Source: Methylophilaceae bacterium (lineage in GTDB: Bacteria; Pseudomonadota; Gammaproteobacteria; Burkholderiales; Methylophilaceae). From it: a DNA stretch of 64,000 nt. Where the stretch lies: the NCBI GenBank assembly GCA_028355955.1, contig JAOMTQ010000004.1, positions 1 to 64,000 of the forward strand, in the 5' to 3' direction. The position numbers and the translations under genes are program-made. The notes beneath the pieces were generated by a model that saw nothing but the letters and a program-made list of their open reading frames with translations, made no database searches and was not told the origin of the DNA. Within the stretch, counting starts at the first letter, position 1. Every line of letters starts with the position of its first letter. Below are positions 9,428 through 20,425 of the stretch, piece by piece.

Positions 9428-10252
9428 CTATCTTTTTATAATAAAGCCATTTATAAAAAAATTTTCAGATAGCTCGTCTTTCTTTAAATTAGCCTTTTGA
9501 TTATTTTGGAAGGGACCTATTAATACTTGAAATTGATCTTCATTCTTAATTTTTTTAATATTTTCATTTTTAACCGTCCCTAATTTCTTTATTTTCTTTA
9601 TTAAATTATTTGCATTTTTCTCGTCTGAAAATAAGCCTGCTTGTATGTATATTTGTTTATTTATCTTACTTACTTTAACTTTGTCATCAAGGTCTATTAA
9701 TTCTACTTTTACAAGCTCACTGCCTTTTTCAATAATTTCTAATCTATTGGCTGCTGCGTAAGATAAATCAATAATACGGTCTTTAACAAATGGGCCTCTA
9801 TCGTTGACGCGGACTATTACCGTTTTGTCATTTTTTAAATTTGTTACTTTCACATAGCAAGGAAGTGGGAGGGTTTTATGAGCTGCCGTCATCTCATACA
9901 TGTCATATACCTCTCCGATTGACGTTTTATTACCATGATATTTTTTACCATACCATGTAGCATAACCAGTCGCTGTGTATGGCTTTAAAGATGTCATTGG
10001 ATAATATGTTTTACCAAAAACTTTGTAAGGTCTGTTCGAAAACTTATTTAAAGGTTCTTTTTTAGGTATTGCATTAGGAATATTCGAAAGATTTTCTGGA
10101 ATCACATCTTCAGGACCATCATCAAGGTAATAAGCCCCTTTAGATTTTGAATCTATGACCGGATCTTCGTTATTTTTTTCAACGTTATTTGATTGACAAC
10201 CGGCAAGACTTAGAGCTATTACTAAAAATATAATGCCTTTTATATTATTCAT
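9428..10252 (-). CDS. rlpA: septal ring lytic transglycosylase RlpA-like lipoprotein with SPOR domain
   Basis: A 274-residue predicted lipoprotein: the signal peptide ends in SLAGC (C19). The double-psi beta-barrel follows at about residues 90-185, with GYATWYGKKYHG, the NDRGPFV catalytic block and DLSYAAANRL. The last roughly 75 residues form a SPOR domain (IYIQAGLFSDEKNANNL), which binds denuded peptidoglycan at division sites. RlpA cleaves glycan strands lacking stem peptides in Pseudomonas. The start overlaps the end of the upstream protease gene by 8 nt. Confidence 0.9.
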   Translation of the reverse strand: MNNIKGIIFLVIALSLAGCQSNNVEKNNEDPVIDSKSKGAYYLDDGPEDVIPENLSNIPNAIPKKEPLNKFSNRPYKVFGKTYYPMTSLKPYTATGYATWYGKKYHGNKTSIGEVYDMYEMTAAHKTLPLPCYVKVTNLKNDKTVIVRVNDRGPFVKDRIIDLSYAAANRLEIIEKGSELVKVELIDLDDKVKVSKINKQIYIQAGLFSDEKNANNLIKKIKKLGTVKNENIKKIKNEDQFQVLIGPFQNNQKANLKKDELSENFFINGFIIKR

Positions 10253-11234
10253 CCATTTCCAAGTTTATATTTGAATCAAGTTGTTCAACATTTTTTTTAT
10301 ACTCAACCATTTCATTCTTATTGTTATTTGCTTTAGCAATTTTATACAAATAAAAATAAGATAGTGTATGTTTTTTATTTTGATTTACGACTTTTTTAAA
10401 CAAATTATAGGCATCTCCCTCATTTCCTTGATTATAATTTGCTAAACCTAAATGAAAATTTGATTCGTCTGCGTTTGGTTCACTTTTAACCCAGTCCTCA
10501 GATATTAACTTAAGTTTATTCCAATCTTTTTTATTTAAAGCGCTAACGACTCTCATAAAGTGAGGCTGTTCATCTTCTGGCCTATCCCAAAATGCTCTTT
10601 CCGGAGCAGTAGTGATTGAAACCTCCTCACCATTTATTAACATTTCCTCAATAATTTCTACTGGCATACTATAATAAAAAGCGGACCTTCCTGGTGTTTT
10701 AAATGTAGTAATTCCTAACAACTCCCCTTGATAATTAAATATTCCTCCTCCACTAGCTCCTAACATAAAAGAAGCCGATGACTGAATAATCTGATGACCG
10801 TCGTAATCGAATTTGGCCTTTACAGTTCCGAACGACGAACCTGGTCTTGCCGAATTCCCCCCATAGCTTTTTGTAAAAACATCTGTTTCGTATTCAACGT
10901 CTGTTGTCTTGGTCATTTTTACTGGCTTTAGTTCTAAGAATTTGAATTTCAAAATGCAAAGGTCACTCTTCCAGTCTGCTATTAAAGCATCGGGGGAATA
11001 ACTTATGCCATATTTGGTCACATGGATTCCCTGTGAATTTGCTATCACATGGCAATTGGTCACGATATAATTTTTTGCGACTACCACTCCAGAACCTACG
11101 CCATGATTTCCTTTATCATTGGCAACATGGACTTTTACGACAGATGGGTTTGTATTAAATAATACTTCAACACTTGGAGTTGAAAGACACGTTACTGGAA
11201 ATAACATGCCTAGTAAAAATAATTTTTTTATCAT
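10245..11234 (-). CDS. secreted trypsin-like serine protease with C-terminal TPR region
   Basis: A 329-residue protein with an N-terminal signal peptide (residues 1-19). A chymotrypsin-fold domain follows with a complete visible triad: H62 in VTNCHVIANS, D91 in SDLCILKF and S161 in GASGGG. Residues about 225-320 lack PDZ features and instead read as TPR-like helical repeats (ESNFHLGLANYNQGNEGDAY and the following repeat). It is therefore not a DegP/HtrA with PDZ domains. Substrate is unknown; periplasmic location and overlap with rlpA suggest an envelope role (inference). An intercistronic hairpin lies upstream. Confidence 0.82.
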   Translation of the reverse strand: MIKKLFLLGMLFPVTCLSTPSVEVLFNTNPSVVKVHVANDKGNHGVGSGVVVAKNYIVTNCHVIANSQGIHVTKYGISYSPDALIADWKSDLCILKFKFLELKPVKMTKTTDVEYETDVFTKSYGGNSARPGSSFGTVKAKFDYDGHQIIQSSASFMLGASGGGIFNYQGELLGITTFKTPGRSAFYYSMPVEIIEEMLINGEEVSITTAPERAFWDRPEDEQPHFMRVVSALNKKDWNKLKLISEDWVKSEPNADESNFHLGLANYNQGNEGDAYNLFKKVVNQNKKHTLSYFYLYKIAKANNNKNEMVEYKKNVEQLDSNINLEMDE

Positions 11235-11244
11235 GGTTTAAGAA

Positions 11245-11291
11245 GAACTACTTATTGAATAGGCAGTAGACCAAATCAACTGCCTTAGTTC
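11245..11291 (-). other. two-part hairpin between nrdJb and the protease gene
   Basis: A nested inverted repeat: GAACTA (11245-11250) pairs with TAGTTC (11286-11291), and AGGCAGT (11261-11267) pairs with ACTGCCT (11279-11285). It lies between the nrdJb stop and the protease start on the leftward transcript. No run of T follows on the minus strand, so it is more likely an RNA-stability or attenuating element than a classical terminator. Confidence 0.45.
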
Positions 11292-11299
11292 ATGTTATT

Positions 11300-11980
11300 T
11301 TAACCGCACTTACTTTCACCACAGTTTAGACAAGTAAGACAACCATCCATCATGATAGCTGCTTTAGTTTGACACTTATTGCATAACTGTGCGTCTTTTG
11401 GAAAACCAGATTCATCTAACTTATCAGGATTTTTTTTTTGATACTCTGCTTTCTTATCATCGATTAATTGTTGCTGATGCTCTTCGGGTTCTGTAACTTT
11501 TAGCATACCAATATTTTTAAGATGCTCTTCTAAAACTTGGCCTAATTCAGCAACTAAACTAGGGACATATTTCCCTCCCTTTTTGTAATAGCCTCCATTA
11601 GGATCAAAAACACTTTCTAACTCTTCAATTAAGAATGTTAAATCACCGCCTTTTCGAAATACCGCTGACATTACTCTTGTCAGACCTACTATCCATTGAA
11701 AATGCTCCATGTTTTTTGAATTAACGAATATTTCAAAAGGCCTTCTATGTTCTTGGTCAGTGCCTTCATTCATGATGACATCGTTAATAGTTATGTACAG
11801 AGCATGTTCTGTTACAGGGGTTTTAACTTTATAAGTAGAGCCTGTTATTTTATCTGGTCTTGCTAATGGCTCCCCTATTTGAACTACTTCAGCAGGTATT
11901 TCTTTTTTTTCTTTTTTTTGCTCATCTGTTTTATCAACAACAGAATAGCTAACGATTTTCTTTTCAATCTTAATTGACAT
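11300..11980 (-). CDS. nrdJb: class II ribonucleotide reductase small component NrdJb
   Basis: A 226-residue TSCPD-domain protein with a C-terminal zinc-ribbon-like tail (CNKC...CLTCLNCGESKC, residues about 202-225). In species with a split adenosylcobalamin-dependent reductase, as in Pseudomonas, the catalytic barrel (NrdJa) and this C-terminal portion (NrdJb) are separate genes. Cysteines in the tail are thought to re-reduce the active site. It starts 10 nt after the nrdJa stop, so the two are co-transcribed. Confidence 0.87.
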   Translation of the reverse strand: MSIKIEKKIVSYSVVDKTDEQKKEKKEIPAEVVQIGEPLARPDKITGSTYKVKTPVTEHALYITINDVIMNEGTDQEHRRPFEIFVNSKNMEHFQWIVGLTRVMSAVFRKGGDLTFLIEELESVFDPNGGYYKKGGKYVPSLVAELGQVLEEHLKNIGMLKVTEPEEHQQQLIDDKKAEYQKKNPDKLDESGFPKDAQLCNKCQTKAAIMMDGCLTCLNCGESKCG

Positions 11981-11990
11981 CCACTAACTC

Positions 11991-14147
11991 CTAGAATTTT
12001 CCGTAATAGCCTTCTTTTAAAGCGTCGTACAAATTAGCTGCAGAATGAACTTCTCCATCATATTCAATTTCCTCATTCCCTTTTACCTCAACTTCTTGTC
12101 CATCATCAAGAGTGAATTTGTAGCTGGTATTTTCTAAATCTTTTTCAGTTACTAATACTCCTTGAAAGGCCTCTGGATTAAATCTAAAAGTTGTACATCC
12201 TTTTAATCCTTTTTCATACGCGTACAAATATATTTCCTTAAAATCTTCGTAATCATAATCTGTAGGAACGTTGATTGTTTTAGATATTGAGCTATCAATC
12301 CATTTTTGGGCTGCAGCTTGAATATCTACATGAGCTTTTGCCTTAATGGTTGACGAATCAATAAAGTAATCTGGTAATTTCTCTTCAGCATTTTCTGAAA
12401 ACGGCATTGCCTTTGGGTTCACCAACGCTCTGTAAGCAAGTAGCTCAAAAGAAAAAACATCGACTTTTTCTTTTGATTTTTTACCTTCCCTGATGACATT
12501 GCGACTATAATGATGGGCAAACGAGGGCTCAATTCCGTTGCTTGCATTATTTGCTAATGATAGAGAAATGGTACCTGTTGGTGCGATAGAACTGTGGTGA
12601 GTAAATCGACAGCCGACTTTTGCTATTTGGGCTTGAATGGAAGCAGGAAACTGTTGCATGTATCGGCTATATTTTCCAAGTAAAACTCTTCCCTTTAATT
12701 TATCACCAACTTTAATTCCATCTTTTTTCATTTCAGGTCTCATTAAAAGCATTGATGCTGTGACCTCAAAATCTTCTTCCATTATTGGTGCTGACCCTTT
12801 CTCTTTAGCAAGGTCTATGCCTACCTGCCATCCTATCTCAGCTAGGATTCGGCTTACTTCTTCTGTAAATTTTAAAGATTCTTCATCACCATAAACGAGA
12901 CCCATCATTGACAATGTTGATCCGAGCCCAAGATAACCCATTCCATGACGTCTTTTTCTAGCAATTTCATCCCTTTGCTTCCCTAAAGGTAAACCATTAA
13001 TCTCAACAACATTATCAAGCATTCTTGTAAATATACTAACGACCTCTTTATACTTATCCCAATCAAAATGTGACTCTTCAGTGAAGGGGTTTTTTACAAA
13101 TTTTGTTAAATTTACAGATCCAAGCAAACATGCTCCGTAGGGAGGAAGAGGCTGCTCGCCACAAGGGTTTGTCGCCCTGATATTTTCACAAAACCAGTTA
13201 TTATTCATCTCATTAACGCGGTCAATAAGAATGAATCCTGGTTCTGCGTAATCGTATGTTGATGACATGATTATGTCCCACAATCTCTTAGCTGGAATAA
13301 CTTTATATACTCGACATGCTACTTTTCCTGTATCTTTGCCTTCCGTTTTAGATAAATACTTTCCAGGTACTGGCCAATTTCTCCAAACTACTTGATCTTC
13401 ATTTTCTAAATCTAAGTCTTCGTCTTTAGCTTCTTTTGCCGTTACAGGAAATGCGACCTTCCATTTTTGATCATTCTTAACCGCTTCCATAAAATCTTTA
13501 GTAATCAAACAAGATAAATTAAACTGCCTTAGCCTTCCGTCTTCTCTTTTTGCTTTAATGAAATCAGTAACGTCAGGATGAGCAATATCAAATGTAGCCA
13601 TTTGTGCTCCACGCCTTCCTCCAGCGCTTGAGACAGTAAAACACATACGATCATAAATATCCATAAATGAAAGAGGTCCACTAGTATAAGCACCAGCCCC
13701 TGCAACAAAAGCACCTTTTGGTCTTAACGTAGAGTACTCATAACCAATTCCACAACCCGCTTTTAAAGTCAGACCTGCTTCATGAACTTTATCCAAAATA
13801 TCGGTCATGCTATCTTCGATTATTCCTGATACCGTACAGTTAATTGTACTTGTGGCAGGTTTATGTTCTAAGGCACCAGCATTTGAAGTGATTCTTCCAG
13901 CAGGTATTGCTCCATTTTGTAATGCCCAAACAAATTTAGCACTCCATTGCTCTTGAATCTCTTTTTCTTCAACTTCAGAAAGTGCTTTAGCAACTCTTAG
14001 GTAGGTATCATCAACATTCTTATCAATAAAGTCGCCTTTCTTGGACTTAAGTCGATATTTTTTATCCCATATATCAAGTGAGACTGGTTGAACTGGAATC
14101 AAACCATCTTCGGGATGATCCTCATTGTTTGGTACCGCTTTAAGCAT
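11991..14147 (-). CDS. nrdJa: adenosylcobalamin-dependent ribonucleoside-diphosphate reductase, catalytic part NrdJa
   Basis: A 718-residue class II (B12-dependent) ribonucleotide reductase. The segments INCTVSG (first redox cysteine), GCGIGYEYSTLRPKGA, the active-site NPCGEQPLPPYGAC (about residues 327-340; thiyl cysteine and glutamate) and APTGTISL are all seen. The enzyme reduces ribonucleotides without oxygen and needs cobalamin. No class I nrdAB is in the window. The region of the barrel usually followed by the C-terminal tail is supplied by the separate nrdJb gene. Upstream lies a paired NrdR operator. Confidence 0.93.
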   Translation of the reverse strand: MLKAVPNNEDHPEDGLIPVQPVSLDIWDKKYRLKSKKGDFIDKNVDDTYLRVAKALSEVEEKEIQEQWSAKFVWALQNGAIPAGRITSNAGALEHKPATSTINCTVSGIIEDSMTDILDKVHEAGLTLKAGCGIGYEYSTLRPKGAFVAGAGAYTSGPLSFMDIYDRMCFTVSSAGGRRGAQMATFDIAHPDVTDFIKAKREDGRLRQFNLSCLITKDFMEAVKNDQKWKVAFPVTAKEAKDEDLDLENEDQVVWRNWPVPGKYLSKTEGKDTGKVACRVYKVIPAKRLWDIIMSSTYDYAEPGFILIDRVNEMNNNWFCENIRATNPCGEQPLPPYGACLLGSVNLTKFVKNPFTEESHFDWDKYKEVVSIFTRMLDNVVEINGLPLGKQRDEIARKRRHGMGYLGLGSTLSMMGLVYGDEESLKFTEEVSRILAEIGWQVGIDLAKEKGSAPIMEEDFEVTASMLLMRPEMKKDGIKVGDKLKGRVLLGKYSRYMQQFPASIQAQIAKVGCRFTHHSSIAPTGTISLSLANNASNGIEPSFAHHYSRNVIREGKKSKEKVDVFSFELLAYRALVNPKAMPFSENAEEKLPDYFIDSSTIKAKAHVDIQAAAQKWIDSSISKTINVPTDYDYEDFKEIYLYAYEKGLKGCTTFRFNPEAFQGVLVTEKDLENTSYKFTLDDGQEVEVKGNEEIEYDGEVHSAANLYDALKEGYYGKF

Positions 14148-14204
14148 TACAGACCCCCTAATTTAAGTGCTAAACTGACTTTTTAATGAAAATTATTAAT
14201 TTTT

Positions 14205-14232
14205 TTAATACCACTACATCTTGTGGATACAA
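14205..14232 (-). promoter_or_regulatory. putative nrdJa promoter
   Basis: On the minus strand a TTGTAT (-35, plus positions 14227-14232) and TATTAA (-10, plus positions 14205-14210) are separated by 16 bp, 58 bp ahead of the nrdJa start codon. The 16-bp spacer is exactly the first NrdR box. A GGGGG ribosome-binding site sits 6 nt before the ATG. Confidence 0.5.
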
Positions 14233-14257
14233 TAAAAATAATATCACTTGATTGTGT
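14211..14257. promoter_or_regulatory. paired NrdR boxes (RNR repressor operator)
   Basis: Box 1 at 14211-14226 reads CCACTACATCTTGTGG and matches 12 of 16 positions of the NrdR consensus acaCwAtATaTwGtgt. Box 2 at 14242-14257 reads TATCACTTGATTGTGT and matches 10 of 16. The start-to-start distance is 31 bp, the three-helical-turn spacing typical of NrdR operators. NrdR is the ATP/dATP-sensing repressor of ribonucleotide reductase genes. nrdR itself is not in the window. Confidence 0.65.
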
Positions 14258-14382
14258 CTGGTCAAGTAATTTTTCTTAAAAAAATACAAAAAAAATAAAA
14301 GAATAAGAAATTATCATTTAAAACAATCACTTTCATAAAAATTAATTTTATTTGTAGATAATTTATGTGAGAAAATAAAAAA

Positions 14383-15645
14383 ATGCGTCTTATTATCTAC
14401 AATATTATTGTTTACCTTGTTCTTCCCCTAACTATAATTAAATTGGTTTATCGAGGAATAAAAAATAAAGATTACTTAAGGGGTTGGACTGAACGTTTCG
14501 CAATTTACCCCCATTCTGAAAAAAATAAGTGGATAAAAAGAAAAACTTTATGGATTCATTGTGTCTCAGTAGGGGAAACAAAGGCGATTTATAGGCTTTT
14601 AGAACAATTACAAGAAAAACATTCACAAGCGCATTTCTTAATCACTAATGGTACTCCGACAGGGAAAAAAGTTGCACTCCCAAAAAATAGAAACATTCAC
14701 AGAGCCTATCTGCCTTATGATGCTTTTGGATTAGTCAAAAGGTTTCTCAATTTTTATAAACCTACGGTCGGAATATTGATTGAAAAAGAAATATGGCCAA
14801 ACTTAATTACTCAATGTAACTATAAAAAAATTCCTCTGCTCCTTATAAATGGAAGACTTTCTAATGAATCTATTAATAACTATATAAAATTTAGAAATTT
14901 TTATACCCCTTTGTTAAATAAATTATCAGATATTTACGTACAGAGTGAATCTGATAAGAAAAATTTTGAGCAATTAACTACGCATAAAGTTCAAGTGATA
15001 GGTAACTTGAAATTTGATCAAATACCTCCTAAGGAAACGATGCGAAACTCAAAAAAATTGAGGGATGATTTAATGATTAACAATCAAATTGTAATAGTTG
15101 CTGGAAGCACTCGTGAAGGAGAAGAAGAAATTATTCTTAATCAAATATTAAAAATATATAAGAAAAATATTACTTTAATCTTAACGCCAAGACACCCTGA
15201 AAGATTTAGTAAAGTTGAAAACCTTTTAAAATCAAAAAACTTGAAATTTGCTAAACGAAGTAAAGTCTCTTCAATTAAATCAACACCGAATTTTATTTTA
15301 GGTGACTCCATGGATGAGATGTATATTTACTACGAGATGGCAAATATCGTAATTCTTGGAGGCAGTTTCTTTAATTATGGAAGTCAAAACCCAATTGAAC
15401 CAATAAAAATGAAAAAGCCAACCATTATTGGGCCGTCTATTTTTAACTTTAAGGACATCATCCTTGATGCTATAAAATCAAAAGCCGCTATTCAAATAAA
15501 CCATATCCACGACTTACCCAAAACTATTACAAAATTAAGCCATTTAAAAACACAAAATTCAATGATTCAAAGATCTAAGAAGTTTATTTCAAGGTCAGAG
15601 GGAAGTTCTAGCAAAGCATTAAAATTTATCAATCAATATTTTTAA
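14383..15645 (+). CDS. waaA: 3-deoxy-D-manno-octulosonic acid transferase
   Basis: WaaA (KdtA) adds Kdo residues to lipid A precursor at the inner membrane. The 420-residue protein has the N-terminal membrane anchor (residues 4-20), the catalytic-glutamate motif CVSVGETKA, the LITNGTPTGK block, EKEIWPNL, the GT-B sugar-nucleotide region VVAGSTREGEE, and PRHPERF plus GGSFFNYGSQNPIEP near the C-terminus. It transcribes rightward, divergent from nrdJa. Its 3' end overlaps the convergent hydrolase gene by 17 bp. Confidence 0.95.
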   Translation: MRLIIYNIIVYLVLPLTIIKLVYRGIKNKDYLRGWTERFAIYPHSEKNKWIKRKTLWIHCVSVGETKAIYRLLEQLQEKHSQAHFLITNGTPTGKKVALPKNRNIHRAYLPYDAFGLVKRFLNFYKPTVGILIEKEIWPNLITQCNYKKIPLLLINGRLSNESINNYIKFRNFYTPLLNKLSDIYVQSESDKKNFEQLTTHKVQVIGNLKFDQIPPKETMRNSKKLRDDLMINNQIVIVAGSTREGEEEIILNQILKIYKKNITLILTPRHPERFSKVENLLKSKNLKFAKRSKVSSIKSTPNFILGDSMDEMYIYYEMANIVILGGSFFNYGSQNPIEPIKMKKPTIIGPSIFNFKDIILDAIKSKAAIQINHIHDLPKTITKLSHLKTQNSMIQRSKKFISRSEGSSSKALKFINQYF

Positions 15646-16183
15646 TCAGAGGAGCAATTTCTTTAAATATTTGATTCTCAGATGAACCTAACCATTCAAA
15701 TACAACTGATTCAACATTTGTAATAATACATCCTTCACTTTTTAATCTTCCTAAAGCATTTTGCTTATTTAATATATTCCTTGAAACTACTGCATCTTCA
15801 ATCACAAAAACTTCTTTACCGGCTTTGAGAAGTCCAAGTGCTGTTTGGAGAATACAAATGTGCGTTTCCATTCCAATTAAAAAAACTTGAGGTTTGGTGC
15901 GGATTAAATATCGATTAAAAATAGCATCATCAGTACATGCAAAGACCTTTTTTTCTATATAACTTGCTTCGTTAACAAAAGCCTTAATAGATGGCAAAGT
16001 TGTGCCTAAGCCTTGTGGATATTGTTCAGTGATAATTGAGGGAATTTCTAATTTTTGAGCTACAGTAAATAAAAGCTCACATCTCTTAATAATTTTATTA
16101 ATTACTTCTTTTGGCATAACAGAGGCTAATTTTTCCTGCATATCTACTAAAACTAATTGGCTTTTATTTTTTGCGGCAATCAT
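15629..16183 (-). CDS. isochorismatase-family cysteine hydrolase
   Basis: A 184-residue protein of the isochorismatase/nicotinamidase superfamily. Visible triad elements are the aspartate in VDMQEKL, the lysine region IEKKVFAC, and the catalytic cysteine in ETHICILQTALGL preceded by the family cis-peptide region FLIGMETH. It is closest in feel to YcaC-type hydrolases rather than PncA, because the metal-binding aspartate/histidine set of nicotinamidases is not evident. Substrate is unknown. The start ATG overlaps the tolC-like stop by 1 nt. Confidence 0.82.
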   Translation of the reverse strand: MIAAKNKSQLVLVDMQEKLASVMPKEVINKIIKRCELLFTVAQKLEIPSIITEQYPQGLGTTLPSIKAFVNEASYIEKKVFACTDDAIFNRYLIRTKPQVFLIGMETHICILQTALGLLKAGKEVFVIEDAVVSRNILNKQNALGRLKSEGCIITNVESVVFEWLGSSENQIFKEIAPLIKNID

Positions 16184-17589
16184 TACTTTTCCAGTATTAA
16201 ATATTTATTTATTTCAATTATGTCCTGTTTTGTTAGCATGCCAACAGAAAATTTTAAATTAATCAAATTCATTAAGTAATCATATTTGTTATCAAGTATA
16301 TCTTTTTCAGCATCAAAATAAACTTGTTGGGCTCTTAAGACATCTATACTATCCCTTAAACCTGCTTTAAAGCCTAAATTTGTTGATTCAAGAGTTAATT
16401 CGGCACTTTTTAATGCAACGTCATAAGCGACTATTTCCGCAAAATTTGTTTGGAGGTGCAAAAAATTTTCTCTTACCGCTAACTTAACTTGTCTTTCTAA
16501 ATATTCTTCATCTTCTTGTAATTTTAGTTTGAGTAATTTGCCCTCACGCACTCTAGAGCTTCTAAATCCTCCTTCATAAATTGGAATATTTATTTCAATA
16601 CCAATGGCATCAGAAAATTGTTTATTCCCTTGGTTTTTATCTGTACCATAAGGATAACCTCCACTATCCCAACTTCTTGAACGACTCGCAAATGCTTCAA
16701 TTGTTGGATATCTGTCTCCAGCTCGAATATCGATTTCTTTATCTGCAATTTTGACTTCATCTCGCCTAATTTGAAGATCTAAATTATTCTCAATTGCAAT
16801 ATCAATCCATTCTTCTGCCTTATTTTCAACTTCTGTAAACGTAATCACTGGATTTAATTTATTTAGCTTCCCAGGTAAAGACCCTGTGATAGTTTCAAAT
16901 TCTCTTTTTTTTATTTTAAAAAGTTGTAGGGCATTTAATTGTTCAACTTCAATCAACGCAGCTTTAGTTTTTGTTTCATTGACATCTGTAATGGAAACTA
17001 GTCCAGCATTAAACATAGCGTCTGCTTCAGCAAGCTGTGCAAGTATTTCTTTACGTTGGGCTTGTAGTAAATCAATCTCATCTGATGCCTGTAGTGTTTC
17101 AAAATATAATTTCACAACACGATAAATCAAGTCTTGTTGGGACCAAAGAAGTTGTTTATCACTTAGGCTAGTTTGAACTAAGTTTTGCTTATAGCGATTA
17201 TAAGAAGCATAATTAAAAATTGGTTGCCTCACCACAACGCCATATTCATAATTTTGATAATCTGCTTTCGTTCCAGCCAATAAAACGTTACTGATTGGTG
17301 TATTAAATTTCCTTGAATTGTCGAGATCTGTATAGCTACCCTGAGCAGATATATTTGGTAGCAATAGGGACAAGCCTTGATCTATTAATTCTTGAGTTGC
17401 TTGATTTTGTATTGTCGCGGCAGATAAAAGAGCATCATGCCTTAACGCTTCATTGTAAAGTGATAATAAATCGCTCGTTTTTTCAGCATAAATAAATGAC
17501 GAGAAGCTCATGCTGAACAAAAATACCAATGACCTAATACTTACATAAGGTATCGACATAAAATTTAAGTATTGTTTTATCACATTCAA
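16183..17589 (-). CDS. tolC: TolC-family outer membrane channel
   Basis: A 468-residue outer membrane factor. It has an N-terminal signal peptide (hydrophobic segment about residues 19-35), then two repeats of the OEP fold: LYNEALRHDALLSAA and YGVVVRQPIFNYASYNRYK in the first half, GIEINIPIYEGGFRSSRVRE and TNLGFKAGLRDSIDVLRAQQ in the second. The last matches the TolC type I secretion signature. It forms the trimeric outer membrane tunnel for type I secretion or efflux; no partner pump is in the window. It overlaps the upstream methyltransferase gene by 4 nt. Confidence 0.9.
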   Translation of the reverse strand: MNVIKQYLNFMSIPYVSIRSLVFLFSMSFSSFIYAEKTSDLLSLYNEALRHDALLSAATIQNQATQELIDQGLSLLLPNISAQGSYTDLDNSRKFNTPISNVLLAGTKADYQNYEYGVVVRQPIFNYASYNRYKQNLVQTSLSDKQLLWSQQDLIYRVVKLYFETLQASDEIDLLQAQRKEILAQLAEADAMFNAGLVSITDVNETKTKAALIEVEQLNALQLFKIKKREFETITGSLPGKLNKLNPVITFTEVENKAEEWIDIAIENNLDLQIRRDEVKIADKEIDIRAGDRYPTIEAFASRSRSWDSGGYPYGTDKNQGNKQFSDAIGIEINIPIYEGGFRSSRVREGKLLKLKLQEDEEYLERQVKLAVRENFLHLQTNFAEIVAYDVALKSAELTLESTNLGFKAGLRDSIDVLRAQQVYFDAEKDILDNKYDYLMNLINLKFSVGMLTKQDIIEINKYLILEK

Positions 17590-18245
17590 AAAATAAACTT
17601 AGATGATTTACCCTTCATAACTAAAAAAGGAATAACATCTTCAAAAATTGATTTGTATTCATATTCATTTGGACCAACTTTCTCAATAAGGTTCGCTTGC
17701 ATAAGTGTTTCTGTACCCTCGAATAAAAACAATTTACCTCCTATTTTAAGCTGTTCTTTGAGCCCCAAAGGCTCCTTAGGAACACCTCCAGTAAATACAA
17801 TCACATCATATGGAGCAAAGTCTAAATTACCTTGAAGACCATCATCATTTATATAAGATAAATTCAAAAGATTATCTTTTTGATGAATACTTTTTGCATC
17901 TTCTAAAAAATTTTCAAATAAATCCATTGTAACGACATGCTTTGAAAGAGAAGCTAACAAAGCGGCAAAAAAACCAGTCCCTGTCCCAACATGCAATATA
18001 TGATCAGTTGGTTTTAATTGTAAGGATTGCAAAACTCTTGCCTCTTGTTTCGGTGCAAGCATATATTGATTATGTTTAAGTGGGATTTGTGTGTCTGTGA
18101 AAGCTATTTTTTTATACGATTCTGGCACGTATTCTTCCCTTTTAATCTTGTCATACAAATCTAGTATCAGTGTATCAAACACGTCCCATGTTCGAATTTG
18201 TTGCTCAATCATATTGAAGCGTTTGAGATCGGTAAGGGTTTTCAT
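17586..18245 (-). CDS. protein-L-isoaspartate O-methyltransferase-like protein
   Basis: A 219-residue SAM-dependent methyltransferase. The SAM-binding glycine motif HVGTGTGFFAALLA and the acidic strand end TMDLFENF are clear. The preceding segments MIEQQIRTWDV and MLAPKQEARVLQSL match the short PCMT-like proteins encoded next to tolC and waaA in betaproteobacteria. Whether it repairs isoaspartyl residues or methylates something else is uncertain. It overlaps tolC by 4 nt and is divergent from thiC, with a 262-bp intergenic region that holds the TPP riboswitch. Confidence 0.82.
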   Translation of the reverse strand: MKTLTDLKRFNMIEQQIRTWDVFDTLILDLYDKIKREEYVPESYKKIAFTDTQIPLKHNQYMLAPKQEARVLQSLQLKPTDHILHVGTGTGFFAALLASLSKHVVTMDLFENFLEDAKSIHQKDNLLNLSYINDDGLQGNLDFAPYDVIVFTGGVPKEPLGLKEQLKIGGKLFLFEGTETLMQANLIEKVGPNEYEYKSIFEDVIPFLVMKGKSSKFIF

Positions 18246-18346
18246 TTATTTGTAAGCTCTGAAAAATTTAGACTAAATTAAAACCAATTATAGCTGAGAC
18301 GGTCACAATTACATTGGGTATTTTCATTAAAAATATCATGCTTACC

Positions 18347-18375
18347 TTGCTATAAGCTTGATAATCAAGTAATTT
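18347..18375 (+). promoter_or_regulatory. putative promoter of the thiC transcript
   Basis: TTGCTA (18347-18352) and TAATTT (18370-18375) lie 17 bp apart. The implied transcription start, about 18382, coincides with the 5' edge of the TPP riboswitch, which makes this the most plausible promoter although neither hexamer is close to consensus. Confidence 0.4.
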
Positions 18376-18380
18376 ATATG

Positions 18381-20403
<2,023 letters not shown>

Positions 20404-20425
20404 TAAAGCATTTTAAGGAATATTG

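Noticed and set aside
14246-14267. ACTTGA/TCAAGT inverted repeat as a separate operator
   Set aside because: It overlaps the second NrdR box, and a 6-bp repeat with a 10-nt spacer in AT-rich DNA is weak; the paired NrdR model explains the region better.
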